A stretch of DNA of 64,000 nucleotides from assembly GCF_020177055.1 (NCBI RefSeq), contig NZ_JAIQXT010000005.1:456470-520469 (forward strand), given 5' to 3'. The notes under the pieces were generated by a model that was given only the letters and a program-made list of their open reading frames with translations, was not told where the DNA came from and searched no databases. The translations under genes and the position numbers were made by a program. Shown piece by piece: positions 55,906 through 64,000 of this stretch (position 1 is the first letter of the stretch; each line of letters opens with the position of its first letter). Origin of the DNA: Sphingomonas sp. R647 (GTDB taxonomy: Bacteria; Pseudomonadota; Alphaproteobacteria; Sphingomonadales; Sphingomonadaceae).

Positions 55906-58194
55906 ATGGTGCGTATAAAGGGGTTTTCGAGGAACGTGACGCGCAAGGCTCTGCTACTCGCCGGGGTCGTCCCGCTGGCCCTGTGCCTGGCTCCGGGCGC
56001 AATTGCGCACGGCGCGCAGGACCTTCAGGACCGTGCGGTCGAACCGCCGCCCCCATCCGAAACCCCGCTGCCCGACGATCCCAACCAGATCCAGTTTTCG
56101 GCCGATCTCGCCGAATATGATTCGAACGACGATGTCGTAACGGTCAGCGGCGATGTGCGCCTGTTCCGCGAGGGCAACCGCCTGCGCGCGGACAAGGTGA
56201 TCTGGAACCGCAAGACCGGGCAGGTCGTGGCGAACGGCAATATCGCGGTCACCAACCCTGAGGGCGACACCGCCTATGGCGACCGGATCGAGCTGACCGA
56301 TTCGCTGAAGGACGGCGCGATCGAGAATATGCTCGTCGTGCTGGAGCAGGGCGGACGCATCGCGGCGGAGCGGGGCACGCGCGAGGAAGGCGGGGTGATC
56401 CGGGTCGATCGCGCGGCCTATACCCCGTGCGCCGTGGTCGATTCGGGCAATTGCCCCAAGGAACCGTCGTGGAAGATCACTGCGGTCCGGGTCGTCTATG
56501 ATCCGGCAAAGCAGCGGATCCGCTACACCGGCGCGCGCGTGTCGCTGTTCGGTATCGCCTCGCTTCCGCTCCCGGTGTTTTCGCATTCGGTGGGCGACGG
56601 CAATGCCAGCGGCCTGCTCGCGCCCGAGCTGCGTTACGACGCGGTCAACGGGTTCGAGGTCGCACTGCCCTATTATTTCAGCCTCGCGACCAACCGCGAC
56701 CTGACGGTGACGCCACGGCTGTTCACCGGCGCGCTGCCGATGGTGCAGGCGCAGTATCGCCATCTGCTCGACAAGGGCGCGTTCAGCGTGACCGGCTATG
56801 GCACCTATAGCCGGCGCAGCGACGATTTCGTGTCGCCCACGCTGGGCGTGTCGACCGAAAATGCGTTTCGCGGCTATATCGACGCGGTTGGCAAATATCA
56901 GTTCGACGAGAATTGGAGCACCAGCGGATCGGTGCGGCTGGCGAGCGACCGCACCTTCCTGCGCCGCTACGACATTTCCAGCGACGACCGGCTGCGCAAC
57001 AATTTGCGGGTCGAGCGGATCGACCGCGATTCCTATTTCTCGATCAATGGCTGGTTCGTCCAGACGCTGCGCCCGACCGAAAATCAGGGGCTGCAGGCGG
57101 TGGCGCTGCCCGAGATCGACTATCGGCTGCGCTTTGGTCAGGATCTGATCCCCGGCGGGCGGTTCGAGTTGCAGGCCAACAGCCTGGCGATCGGGCGCGG
57201 CGCGGGTCAGGATACCCAGCGCGCCTTTGCCTCGCTGCGTTACGATCTGCGCAAGCTGACCTCCTGGGGACAGGAAGTGACGCTGACCGGTTATGCCCGG
57301 GGCGATGTGTACAACACCCAGGATACCGCCGCGACGACCGTCGCCAGCTATCGCGGGCTTGAGGGGTTCCGTGGCCGCGCGATCGGGGCGGTCGCGCTCG
57401 ACGTCAAATGGCCGCTGATCGGCGAAGCGTTCGGCGGCACGCAGCGCGTCACCCCGCGCTTCCAGATCGTCGCGGCGCCGCGCATCGACAATTTCGATGT
57501 GCCCAACGAGGACGCGCGGTCGGTGGATCTTGAGGATTCCAACCTGTTCGCGCTCAATCGATTCCCCGGATATGACCGGTTCGAGGATTCGACGCGGTTC
57601 ACCTTTGGCGTCGACTACGCGCTGTACCTGCCGGGCATTTCGATCGAGGCGAATGTCGGGCAGAGCTATCGCCTCAATTCGCGCGCCTCGATCCTGCCGA
57701 ACGGGACGGGGCTCGACGACCGACTGTCGGACATCGTCGGGCGGACGGTGGTGCGGTATCGCGACTTCGTGTCGTTCACCCACCGCTACCGCGTGGACAA
57801 GGACAATTTTGCGGTGCGCCGCAACGAGATCGACGCCACGGTCGGATCGCGCACCACCTTCGTCACGCTCGGCTATCTGCGGCTCAACCGCAATATCGGC
57901 TTTGCGCTGGAGGATCTGCAGGATCGCGAGGAAGCGCGGGTTGGCGCGCGGGTGCAGATTGCGCGCTTCTGGTCCGCATTCGGGTCGGCGGTGGTCGATC
58001 TGACCGATGCCGAAGAGGATCCGACCTCGATCGCCGACGGGTTCGATCCGGTGCGGCATCGCCTGGGCGTGGAATATGAGGACGACTGCATCCGCATCGG
58101 CCTGACCTGGAAGCGCGATTACCAGACCACTGGCGACGCGCGGCGGGGCAATTCCTTCCTGTTCACGCTGGCGCTGAAGAATCTGGGGCGGTGA
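55906..58194 (+). CDS. lptD: LPS-assembly protein LptD
   Basis: A 762-residue outer-membrane protein that inserts lipopolysaccharide. After a signal peptide (KALLLAGVVPLALCLAPGA) there is an OstA/LptA-like domain (IQFSADLAEYDSNDDVVTVS, LRADKVIWNRKTGQVVANG) and a beta-barrel with alternating aromatic strands. Cys pairs in AYTPCAVVDSGNCPK and EYEDDCIRIGL suggest disulfide-based assembly. The ATG at 55906 is used; a GTG at 55936 after GAGG is an alternative. surA, pdxA and rsmA follow, the classic conserved order. Confidence 0.94.
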   Translation: MVRIKGFSRNVTRKALLLAGVVPLALCLAPGAIAHGAQDLQDRAVEPPPPSETPLPDDPNQIQFSADLAEYDSNDDVVTVSGDVRLFREGNRLRADKVIWNRKTGQVVANGNIAVTNPEGDTAYGDRIELTDSLKDGAIENMLVVLEQGGRIAAERGTREEGGVIRVDRAAYTPCAVVDSGNCPKEPSWKITAVRVVYDPAKQRIRYTGARVSLFGIASLPLPVFSHSVGDGNASGLLAPELRYDAVNGFEVALPYYFSLATNRDLTVTPRLFTGALPMVQAQYRHLLDKGAFSVTGYGTYSRRSDDFVSPTLGVSTENAFRGYIDAVGKYQFDENWSTSGSVRLASDRTFLRRYDISSDDRLRNNLRVERIDRDSYFSINGWFVQTLRPTENQGLQAVALPEIDYRLRFGQDLIPGGRFELQANSLAIGRGAGQDTQRAFASLRYDLRKLTSWGQEVTLTGYARGDVYNTQDTAATTVASYRGLEGFRGRAIGAVALDVKWPLIGEAFGGTQRVTPRFQIVAAPRIDNFDVPNEDARSVDLEDSNLFALNRFPGYDRFEDSTRFTFGVDYALYLPGISIEANVGQSYRLNSRASILPNGTGLDDRLSDIVGRTVVRYRDFVSFTHRYRVDKDNFAVRRNEIDATVGSRTTFVTLGYLRLNRNIGFALEDLQDREEARVGARVQIARFWSAFGSAVVDLTDAEEDPTSIADGFDPVRHRLGVEYEDDCIRIGLTWKRDYQTTGDARRGNSFLFTLALKNLGR

Positions 58195-58202
58195 GTTTCG
58201 AA

Positions 58203-58340
58203 TAATCCTCCCCCGCCAGGGGGAGGTTTCAGCGCAGCTGACGGAGGGGGAGGAAGCACGACGGCAAGAGGCTCAAGCACGCAGCCGCCCTCCCCCTCCG
58301 TCGCCTTCGGCGCCACCTCCCCCTGGCGGGGGAGGATTAA
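58203..58340. repeat. family E intergenic repeat, copy 2
   Basis: A 138-base element starting AATCCTCCCCCGCCAGGGGG with nested complementary segments, near-identical in layout to 37280-37417. It lies between lptD and surA. Confidence 0.92.
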
Positions 58341-58460
58341 GATGCATCCGATCATGACCATTGCGGCGATAGATTACAGGCCGTAAGCCCCAGTTCAGGC
58401 ACAATTGGCGATTACACGACCCCGATGAATGTATCGGACAGGTTTCAGGCACAGGTGAAA

Positions 58461-59807
58461 ATGACTTCGAAAGTCGCGCGTTTCGGCCGGATTGCGGCCC
58501 TTGTTCTGGGTATTGCGGGCAGCACCGCCATCGCGGCGCAGACCGTCGATGATGGCGCGGTGCCGTCCACGGCGAACCTGAACCTGCCCGAAAACCTGCA
58601 GCTGTTCGGCAAGGCCGACCCGAATGTTCGCAAGCCGACGGCGATCATCAACGGCTATGTGCTGACCCGCACCGAGGTCGATCATCGCGTCAACCTGGCG
58701 ATCGCGATCAATCAGTGGAAGCTCTCCGACGCGGAGAAGGACCAGTTGCGCATGCAGGTGCTGCGTCTGTTGATCGACGAGACGATCCAGATCCAGCAGG
58801 CCAAATCGGAAAGCGTGTCGATTTCCGCCGAGCAGATCGAACGCAGCTTTGCCGGGATCGCGCGCCGCTATGGCCGTTCGCCCGACGAAATGCGCGTGTG
58901 GCTGAAGGAAGTCGGGTCGTCGGAGCGCTCGTTCCGCCGCCAGATCGAGGGCGAATTGTCGTGGCAGGCGGTGATCCGCCGCAGCGTCAATCCGTTCATC
59001 AATGTCGGCGACTATGAGATCGCCCAGATCATCGACACGATCGAGAAGTCCAAGGGCACCAACGAATTTCACCTGCGCGAAATATATATCTCGGCAACGC
59101 CGGAGCGCGCGGGCGAGGTATTCCAGGCGATGCAGCAGATGATCCAGCAGATGCAGCAGGGTCGCCCGTTCGAATATTTCGCGCGCATGTCCGAGGCCAC
59201 CACCAGCGCGCAGGGCGGCGATCTAGGTTGGGTGCGCCCCGAAATGCTCCCCGCTGCCCTGGCGCAGGCGGCGCAGCAGATGCAGGTCGGTCAGGTTGCC
59301 GGTCCGATCGAAGTGCCGGGCGGGTTTTCGATCCTGTATCTCGTCGACAAGCGTCAGGTCGGCATGCCCGATCCGCGCGATGCGAAGCTCAGCCTGCGCC
59401 AGCTGACGGTCAAGTTCCCAGCGGGCATCACCCAGGCACAGGCGACCGCCAAGGTCGCCGAGTTCGCCGCGGTGCTGAAGGCGACCAATGGCTGTGGCGC
59501 GGTGGGCAAGGCCGCCGAAACGCTGGGCGCCGATGTGATCGACAATGACGCAGTGGTTGCGCGCGATCTGCCGCCGCAGCTGCAGGACCTGATCCTCGGC
59601 CTGCAGGTCGGTCAGGCGACCCCGCCGTTCGGATCGCCAAGCGAGGGCATCCGTGCACTCGTCCTGTGCGGGCGTGACGATCCCAAGACCGCTGCGGCCC
59701 CGTCGGCCGATGCGATCCGCGACGGCCTGGAAGAGCGTCGCACGAACCTGCGCGCCCAGCGGCTGCTCAAAGATCTGCGCCGCGACGCGATCATCGAGTA
59801 TCGTTGA
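58461..59807 (+). CDS. surA: periplasmic peptidyl-prolyl isomerase SurA
   Basis: A 448-residue chaperone for outer-membrane proteins. The signal peptide begins TSKVARFGRIAALVLGIAG and ends AIAAQ. An N-terminal SurA_N-like helical domain (QLRMQVLRLLIDETIQIQQA) precedes a clear parvulin domain (FHLREIYISATP to GGDLGWVRPEMLP) and a diverged second one. The ATG at 58461 follows AGGTGAAA; an upstream ATG at 58425 would lengthen the leader by 12 residues. It sits between lptD and pdxA, the standard arrangement. Confidence 0.92.
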   Translation: MTSKVARFGRIAALVLGIAGSTAIAAQTVDDGAVPSTANLNLPENLQLFGKADPNVRKPTAIINGYVLTRTEVDHRVNLAIAINQWKLSDAEKDQLRMQVLRLLIDETIQIQQAKSESVSISAEQIERSFAGIARRYGRSPDEMRVWLKEVGSSERSFRRQIEGELSWQAVIRRSVNPFINVGDYEIAQIIDTIEKSKGTNEFHLREIYISATPERAGEVFQAMQQMIQQMQQGRPFEYFARMSEATTSAQGGDLGWVRPEMLPAALAQAAQQMQVGQVAGPIEVPGGFSILYLVDKRQVGMPDPRDAKLSLRQLTVKFPAGITQAQATAKVAEFAAVLKATNGCGAVGKAAETLGADVIDNDAVVARDLPPQLQDLILGLQVGQATPPFGSPSEGIRALVLCGRDDPKTAAAPSADAIRDGLEERRTNLRAQRLLKDLRRDAIIEYR

Positions 59808-59810
59808 GCC

Positions 59811-60833
59811 GTGAGCGGCGCGCTGCGCCCGCTCGCGGTTGCGATGGGCGACCCTGCGGGGATCGGCCCGGAGATTATCGGCAAGGCATGGCGCAGCCGC
59901 GAGCTGCACGCGCTCGCCCCCTTCTTCGCGGTCGGTGAGCCGGGCGCGATTGCGGCGGTGTGGGATGGGCCCGTGGCGCGGATCGGCAGCCCGGATGAGG
60001 CGCGCGGCGCGTTTGACGACGCGCTGCCGGTGCTGGCCGTCGATTGCTCTGCCTCCGTTCAGCCGGGTTTGCCGGATGTTGCGGGTGCGCGCTGTGCCCT
60101 GAGCAGTCTGGAGCTGGCGACGGGCCTCGCGCGATCAGGCGCGGCGGGCGGATTGGTCACCGGGCCGGTGTCGAAGGCGCAGCTTTATGCGATCGGCTTC
60201 ACCCATCCCGGACAGACCGAGTTCGTCGCCGAACGCTGTGGCGTTGCGCCGCAGAACGCCGTGATGATGCTCGCCGGGCCGACGCTGCGCGTGGTGCCGG
60301 TGACGACGCATATCGCGCTGGCGGAGGTTGCGGCGACGATCACCATCCCGCTGATTCTGGCCAAGGCGCGGGCGACTGCGCGCGGTCTTGCCCGCAATTT
60401 CGGGATCAGCGCGCCACGCCTCGCCTTTGCCGGGCTCAACCCGCATGCGGGCGAAGGCGGTGCGATCGGGCGCGAGGAGATCGAGCTGCTGATCCCTGCG
60501 ATCGAGCAGCTGCGCGCCGAAGGGATCGACGCGACTGGGCCGTTTGCAGGCGACACCATGTTCCATGCACGGGCGCGCGCGACCTATGACGCGGCGATCT
60601 GCCTGTACCATGATCAGGCGCTGATCCCGCTCAAGACGCTGCATTTTGACGAGGGCGTCAATCTGACGTTGGGCCTGCCGATCGTGCGGACGTCACCCGA
60701 TCACGGCACTGCGTTCGGCATTGCCGGGCAGGATATGGCCGAGCCGGGCGCGATGATCGCGGCGATCCGGATGGCGGCGCAGGCGGCGGAGCATCGTGCC
60801 GTCTATGACGCCGAACAGGCGGCAAGCGCGTGA
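59811..60833 (+). CDS. pdxA: 4-hydroxythreonine-4-phosphate dehydrogenase
   Basis: A 340-residue enzyme of pyridoxal 5'-phosphate biosynthesis. Family segments are [38 protein letters not shown] with a metal-binding His, [19 protein letters not shown], and [14 protein letters not shown] with further metal ligands. Length is typical (about 330). The start is a GTG at 59811, three bases after the surA stop. It overlaps rsmA by four bases (GTGA). Confidence 0.95.
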   Translation: MSGALRPLAVAMGDPAGIGPEIIGKAWRSRELHALAPFFAVGEPGAIAAVWDGPVARIGSPDEARGAFDDALPVLAVDCSASVQPGLPDVAGARCALSSLELATGLARSGAAGGLVTGPVSKAQLYAIGFTHPGQTEFVAERCGVAPQNAVMMLAGPTLRVVPVTTHIALAEVAATITIPLILAKARATARGLARNFGISAPRLAFAGLNPHAGEGGAIGREEIELLIPAIEQLRAEGIDATGPFAGDTMFHARARATYDAAICLYHDQALIPLKTLHFDEGVNLTLGLPIVRTSPDHGTAFGIAGQDMAEPGAMIAAIRMAAQAAEHRAVYDAEQAASA

Positions 60834-61645
60834 GCAAGCTACCCCCGCTGCGTGAGGTGATTGCGAAGCACGGGCTGTCCGCCAGCAAGGCGCTGGGCCA
60901 GAATTTCCTGTTCGATTCGCAGTTGCTCGACCGGATCGCGCGGGTGCCGGGCGACCTGAAGGGCGCGGAAGTGTTCGAAGTCGGCCCCGGTCCCGGCGGC
61001 CTGACCCGCGCGCTGCTGGGTGCGGGGGCGCAGGTGACCGCAGTAGAGCGTGACCGGCGCTGTATCCCCGCACTGGAGGAACTGAGCGAGGCGTTTCCGG
61101 GGCAGCTCACGGTGATCGAAGGCGATGCGCTGGAGGTAGATGCCCCGGCGCTGTTCACGGGTAAGCCGCATATCGCGTCGAACCTGCCCTACAATGTCGG
61201 CACGGCCTTGCTGGTCGGCTGGCTGTCGGCCGAGTGGGAGCCGTGGTGGGCGAGCCTGACGCTGATGTTCCAGAAGGAAGTCGCCGAGCGCATCGTCGCG
61301 ACGACCGACAGCGATCATTATGGCCGCCTCGCCGTGCTGGCGCAGTGGCGCAGCAGCGCACGGATCGCGATGCCGGTGCACCGCAGCGCCTTCACCCCGC
61401 CGCCCAAGGTGATGTCGGCGGTGGTGCACATCGTACCCGGCGACGAACCGCCGGGGGTGAAGTTCAAAATGCTGGAGCGCCTGACCGCCGCAGCCTTCGG
61501 CCAGCGGCGCAAGATGCTGCGCCAGAGTTTGAAGGCGGTGCCCGGCGCGGTGGAGGCGGCGGAGGCGCTGGGGATCGACCCGACGCGGCGGGCGGAGACG
61601 GTGAGCGTCGCGGAGTTTGTCGCGCTGGCGCGGGCATTGTCCTAA
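60830..61645 (+). CDS. rsmA: 16S rRNA (adenine1518/1519-N6)-dimethyltransferase
   Basis: RsmA (KsgA) dimethylates two adenines near the 16S rRNA 3' end. The 271-residue protein has [18 protein letters not shown], the SAM site [16 protein letters not shown], and the catalytic [12 protein letters not shown] (NLPY motif), plus the C-terminal [10 protein letters not shown]. It begins at a GTG overlapping the pdxA stop, so surA, pdxA and rsmA are one coupled transcript. Confidence 0.97.
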   Translation: MSKLPPLREVIAKHGLSASKALGQNFLFDSQLLDRIARVPGDLKGAEVFEVGPGPGGLTRALLGAGAQVTAVERDRRCIPALEELSEAFPGQLTVIEGDALEVDAPALFTGKPHIASNLPYNVGTALLVGWLSAEWEPWWASLTLMFQKEVAERIVATTDSDHYGRLAVLAQWRSSARIAMPVHRSAFTPPPKVMSAVVHIVPGDEPPGVKFKMLERLTAAAFGQRRKMLRQSLKAVPGAVEAAEALGIDPTRRAETVSVAEFVALARALS

Positions 61646-61714
61646 GCGGGCGATGCTCCCGGGAATGAAGCCTGAACCGGATCGGGCGGCGACTCGGGCT
61701 TCCCCGGAGGCGAT

Positions 61715-62164
61715 ATGGTTTTCGTGAGCATCACCCGGCTACGCATTCGATCGTGGCGGTTCATGCCAGGCTTCGCGATCGCAGCGTTGCGCACGCGCGC
61801 GCAGGTCAGGCGCGCCGAGGGGTTTCTGGCGGGATCGCTGCTCCCCGATGGCAAACGCACGTTCTGGACGATGACGCTGTGGCGAGATCAGGCCGCCATG
61901 CGACGCTATATAGCGAGCGGCGCGCATCTGAAGGCGATGCCAAAGCTGATGCACTGGTGCGACGAGGCGAGCATCGTGCACTGGGAACAGGATGACGCGG
62001 TAGCGCCCGACTGGACCGAGGCAGACCGGCGCATGCGCGCCGAGGGCAGGCCATCCAAGCTCCGCCAGCCCTCAAGCCGTCATGGCGATCTGACCTACGC
62101 CGCGCCGCGAACGACCGGCGCCGTCGCGATGCCCGCGACGGCCGCGCAATCGGGATACGATTAG
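61715..62164 (+). CDS. antibiotic-biosynthesis-monooxygenase-like (dimeric ferredoxin-fold) protein
   Basis: A 149-residue protein with TRLRIRSWRFMPGFAIAALR, FLAGSLLPDGKRTFWTMTLW and IASGAHLKAMPKLMHWCDEA then SIVHWEQ. The pattern matches a small family of DUF3291/ABM-like proteins whose members may act as monooxygenases or bind heme; the exact reaction is unknown. A strong GGAGG lies seven bases before the ATG. The stop codon region overlaps the stop of the convergent TPR gene by four bases. Confidence 0.75.
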   Translation: MVFVSITRLRIRSWRFMPGFAIAALRTRAQVRRAEGFLAGSLLPDGKRTFWTMTLWRDQAAMRRYIASGAHLKAMPKLMHWCDEASIVHWEQDDAVAPDWTEADRRMRAEGRPSKLRQPSSRHGDLTYAAPRTTGAVAMPATAAQSGYD

Positions 62165-62667
62165 TTCTTCTTCTCTTCCGCCTTCGGAGCCGGAACGACC
62201 TGAGCGGTCGCGGTCGCCGGTGGCCCCTTGGCGATCGCTGCCGATAGCTGGGTCGCTTCGGCGCAATTGCCGCACAGCGTCTTGAGGCGCGCGAGATTTT
62301 CCTTGGCGCGTTCGACTGCACCCTTTTGCACCATCGCTTCGCCCTGACCGCGCAGTGCGGCCTGATCGTTCGGTTCGAGCGTCAGCGCCTCACGGTAAAA
62401 GCGGATCGCCTTGCCGGGAAGGCCCTGTGCGCGGGCGATTTCGGCGAGCACGAGATAGCCGGCGCGGTTGCGCGGATCGACCGCAAGCGCGCTTTCGATC
62501 AGGCCGTTGGCGGTGTCGAGATCACCGGAGGCGCGCGCCGCCTTGCCGCGTTCGAGCAGCGCGACCGACCGGGCGTCGATCTGGTCGTCGGCGCGCTGGG
62601 CATTGAGCGAGGTCGAAACGCTGAGCAGCGCGAGCGCTGCAGCCGCCGACACGAGCGAGATACGCAT
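62161..62667 (-). CDS. exported TPR-repeat protein
   Basis: A 168-residue protein with signal peptide MRISLVSAAAALALLSVSTS. Two to three TPR units follow: GKAARASGDLDTANGLIESA, GYLVLAEIARAQGLPGKAIR and GQGEAMVQKGAVERAKENLA. The tail contains LCGNCAEATQL with two cysteines and ends with a lysine-rich segment. GGAG precedes the ATG at 62667. It likely acts as a periplasmic protein-interaction module; partners unknown. The RsmB-type gene lies 29 bases upstream on the same strand. Confidence 0.85.
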   Translation of the reverse strand: MRISLVSAAAALALLSVSTSLNAQRADDQIDARSVALLERGKAARASGDLDTANGLIESALAVDPRNRAGYLVLAEIARAQGLPGKAIRFYREALTLEPNDQAALRGQGEAMVQKGAVERAKENLARLKTLCGNCAEATQLSAAIAKGPPATATAQVVPAPKAEEKKN

Positions 62668-62696
62668 GACAATCTCCGGACGTGGAATGGATAGGG

Positions 62697-63887
62697 CTAA
62701 CACGCGCGCACCAGCCGCGCGACAAAAAAGCCGTCGGTCGCGTCGCTGAGCGGGGTGAGGCGCATGCCCGGGCCATGCGGCGTGCCGAGCGGGAGCGCAA
62801 CCGGCTCCGCACGGAACGCCGGGTTGCGGGCGAGGAACGCGGACACCTGATCCGCGCCCTCGGCATCGAGCAGCGAGCAGACGATATGAATGAGCGCGCC
62901 GCCGGGGCGGACGAGCGTCGCCGCAACGTCGAGCAGGCGAGCCTGCGTCTCGACCAGCCGGGCGAGCCGCGCGGGGTTAAGCCGCCAGCGCGCTTCGGGA
63001 TTGCGGCGCCAGGTGCCGGTGCCGGAGCAAGGGGCGTCGATCAGCACCACGTCCGCACTGTCGGCCCAATCGGCCAGCGCCTCAACTTCCCGGTTCGGGT
63101 TGAGCAGGCGGGTTTCGACGATGGTTACACCGGCCCGCTGTGCGCGCGGAGCAAGGCGCGAGAGGCGGGTGCGGTCGCTGTCGGTGGCAAGGATCGCCCC
63201 CTCCCCCGCCATCGCTGCGGCGAGCGCAAGCGTCTTGCCACCGCCGCCCGCGCACAGGTCGACCACGCGCATGCCGGGCGCTGCGGCGGCGGCGAGGGTT
63301 ACGGCCTGGCTGCCGGCATCCTGCACCTCGAACCAGCCCGCGTCATAGGCGTCGCTTTTGTCCACCTGCGTATCGGCGGACAGGCGCAGCGCGAGGTCGA
63401 GGCCGGGGATCGGCGCGGAGTCGGGGAAGGCAGCGGCGAGGTGGTCGCGGTCGGCTTTCAACGGGTTGACGCGCAGGTCGAGCGGGGCGCGGTCGAGCAG
63501 GGCGGCAGCCTGATCGCCATCGACGCCCGAGGCGGCGAGCGCGTCGATGAGCCAGGCGGGGGCGACGCCGGGCGTGGCGGCGGGCTCACCGGGCGTGATC
63601 GGCGCGGGGCCATAGGGCGACCCGTCAAAGGTCGCGGCGAGATCGGGGTCGCGCGCCGCCAGCGCCAGCATCGCCGCACGCCCGCTCGCCGGCACCGCGC
63701 CGCACAGCCGGATCGCATCATAGACCAGCGCGCGGATCGCACGCCGATCCTTTGACCCGGCATAGCGCCGCGCGGCGAGTTCGCGCGCGATCAGCACGTC
63801 CCCCGACGCCCCGCCCTCACGCGCGGCGGTGAGGATCGTATCGAGCAGTTCGATGGCAGTCCGGGTGCGCGCAGCTGGGGTCATCAT
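62697..63887 (-). CDS. RsmB/NOP family RNA (cytosine-5-) methyltransferase
   Basis: A 396-residue SAM-dependent RNA m5C methyltransferase. An N-terminal NusB-like helical region (RRYAGSKDRRAIRALVYDAI) is followed by a Rossmann domain with VVDLCAGGGGKTLALAAAMA (SAM loop), the motif IV Cys in LIDAPCSGTGTWRRNPEARW, and motif VI HIVCSLLDAEGADQV with the second catalytic Cys. It is close to RsmB, which modifies C967 of 16S rRNA, but a paralogue with another target is possible. Two adjacent ATGs (63887, 63884) may start it. Confidence 0.92.
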   Translation of the reverse strand: MMTPAARTRTAIELLDTILTAAREGGASGDVLIARELAARRYAGSKDRRAIRALVYDAIRLCGAVPASGRAAMLALAARDPDLAATFDGSPYGPAPITPGEPAATPGVAPAWLIDALAASGVDGDQAAALLDRAPLDLRVNPLKADRDHLAAAFPDSAPIPGLDLALRLSADTQVDKSDAYDAGWFEVQDAGSQAVTLAAAAAPGMRVVDLCAGGGGKTLALAAAMAGEGAILATDSDRTRLSRLAPRAQRAGVTIVETRLLNPNREVEALADWADSADVVLIDAPCSGTGTWRRNPEARWRLNPARLARLVETQARLLDVAATLVRPGGALIHIVCSLLDAEGADQVSAFLARNPAFRAEPVALPLGTPHGPGMRLTPLSDATDGFFVARLVRAC

Positions 63888-63888
63888 G

Positions 63889-63920
63889 TTCCCTTAGGGA
63901 ATGTTTCAGCAAAGCTGAAA
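63889..63920. promoter_or_regulatory. two small palindromes upstream of the RsmB-type gene
   Basis: TTCCCTTAGGGAA (63889-63901) is a perfect inverted repeat with a one-base centre, and TTTCAGCAAAGCTGAAA (63904-63920) has seven-base arms around AAA. Both lie within 35 bases of the minus-strand start codon, and the first contains the likely ribosome site AGGGAA. A role in translation or transcription control is inference. Confidence 0.45.
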
Positions 63921-63925
63921 CGGTT

Positions 63926-64000
63926 GCGGCACCGGCCCGCTCCCCCACCCGGCCACCCATAGAATACACTGTCGTTGGGTGGCCGGGTGGGGGAGCGGGC
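63926..64000. repeat. family D palindromic repeat, copy 3 (cut by the right edge)
   Basis: GCGGCACCGGCCCGCTCCCC (from 63926) and GGGTGGCCGGGTGGGGGAGC (from 63977) are the same arms as at 29887 and 52846. The window ends inside the right arm. Confidence 0.9.

Noticed and set aside
55954..58059. A 701-residue antisense frame over lptD
   Set aside because: Shadow frame in GC-rich DNA; lptD on the other strand has a signal peptide, OstA domain and barrel.

Overview
The window is GC-rich chromosomal DNA from an alphaproteobacterium, most likely a Sphingomonas-type member of the Sphingomonadales. This rests on gene content: a GapR (DUF2312) protein, a large TonB-dependent receptor with many acyl-CoA catabolic genes, exported proteins with TonB-box-like N-termini, an lptD-surA-pdxA-rsmA cluster, and many short palindromic intergenic repeats with CCCGGG or CCCCGC cores. 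No phage, plasmid or IS transposase gene was seen.

Layout. 0-5 kb: housekeeping ruvA (cut by the left edge), ruvC and yebC on the minus strand, interleaved with two plus-strand genes (a small membrane protein and a hemerythrin-like protein), then YbjQ, GapR and an S41 peptidase. 5-11 kb: Lrp/AsnC regulator, tRNA-Asp, AI-2E-type permease, glycerol kinase and an exported M13 metallopeptidase. 11-22 kb: a GIY-YIG nuclease gene between two repeat copies, an acyl-CoA ligase, then a plus-strand run for acyl-CoA metabolism (serine hydrolase, FadB/FadJ-type fusion, VOC protein, amidase, two acyl-CoA dehydrogenases, TesB). 22-24.6 kb: two exported proteins, one frameshifted, and a low-GC orphan gene resembling Imm50 immunity proteins. 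24.6-30 kb: a minus-strand operon of acyl-CoA dehydrogenase, zinc alcohol dehydrogenase, APH-type phosphotransferase and two SDRs, divergent from a regulator made of two fused TetR proteins; the set resembles 4-hydroxyacyl-CoA (Lva/ACAD10-11) catabolism. 31-48 kb: a TPR protein, an MFS carrier, a TonB-dependent receptor, a second acyl-CoA dehydrogenase pair, a GPH symporter, an MFS exporter, two GSTs, a frameshifted SDR, a ligase and a thioesterase. 48-53 kb: a secreted five-EF-hand protein next to an OmpR/EnvZ-type two-component pair, and small proteins. 53-64 kb: housekeeping ndk, holC, pepA, lptD, surA, pdxA, rsmA and an RsmB-type methyltransferase.

How it works together. The middle 35 kb looks like a lipid or hydroxy/branched-acid catabolic region: uptake (receptor, MFS carriers), activation (two ligases), dehydrogenation (five acyl-CoA dehydrogenases, four as large/small pairs), hydration and oxidation (FadB-type fusion, SDRs), 4-hydroxyacyl rearrangement, and thioester release. 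Two intergenic regions in it, before a large acyl-CoA dehydrogenase and before the GPH symporter, share the same two sequence motifs at the same internal spacing, which suggests a common regulator. Two genes carry single-base frameshifts in G-runs, either real decay or assembly error. All functional calls come from reading sequence motifs; no database search was run.
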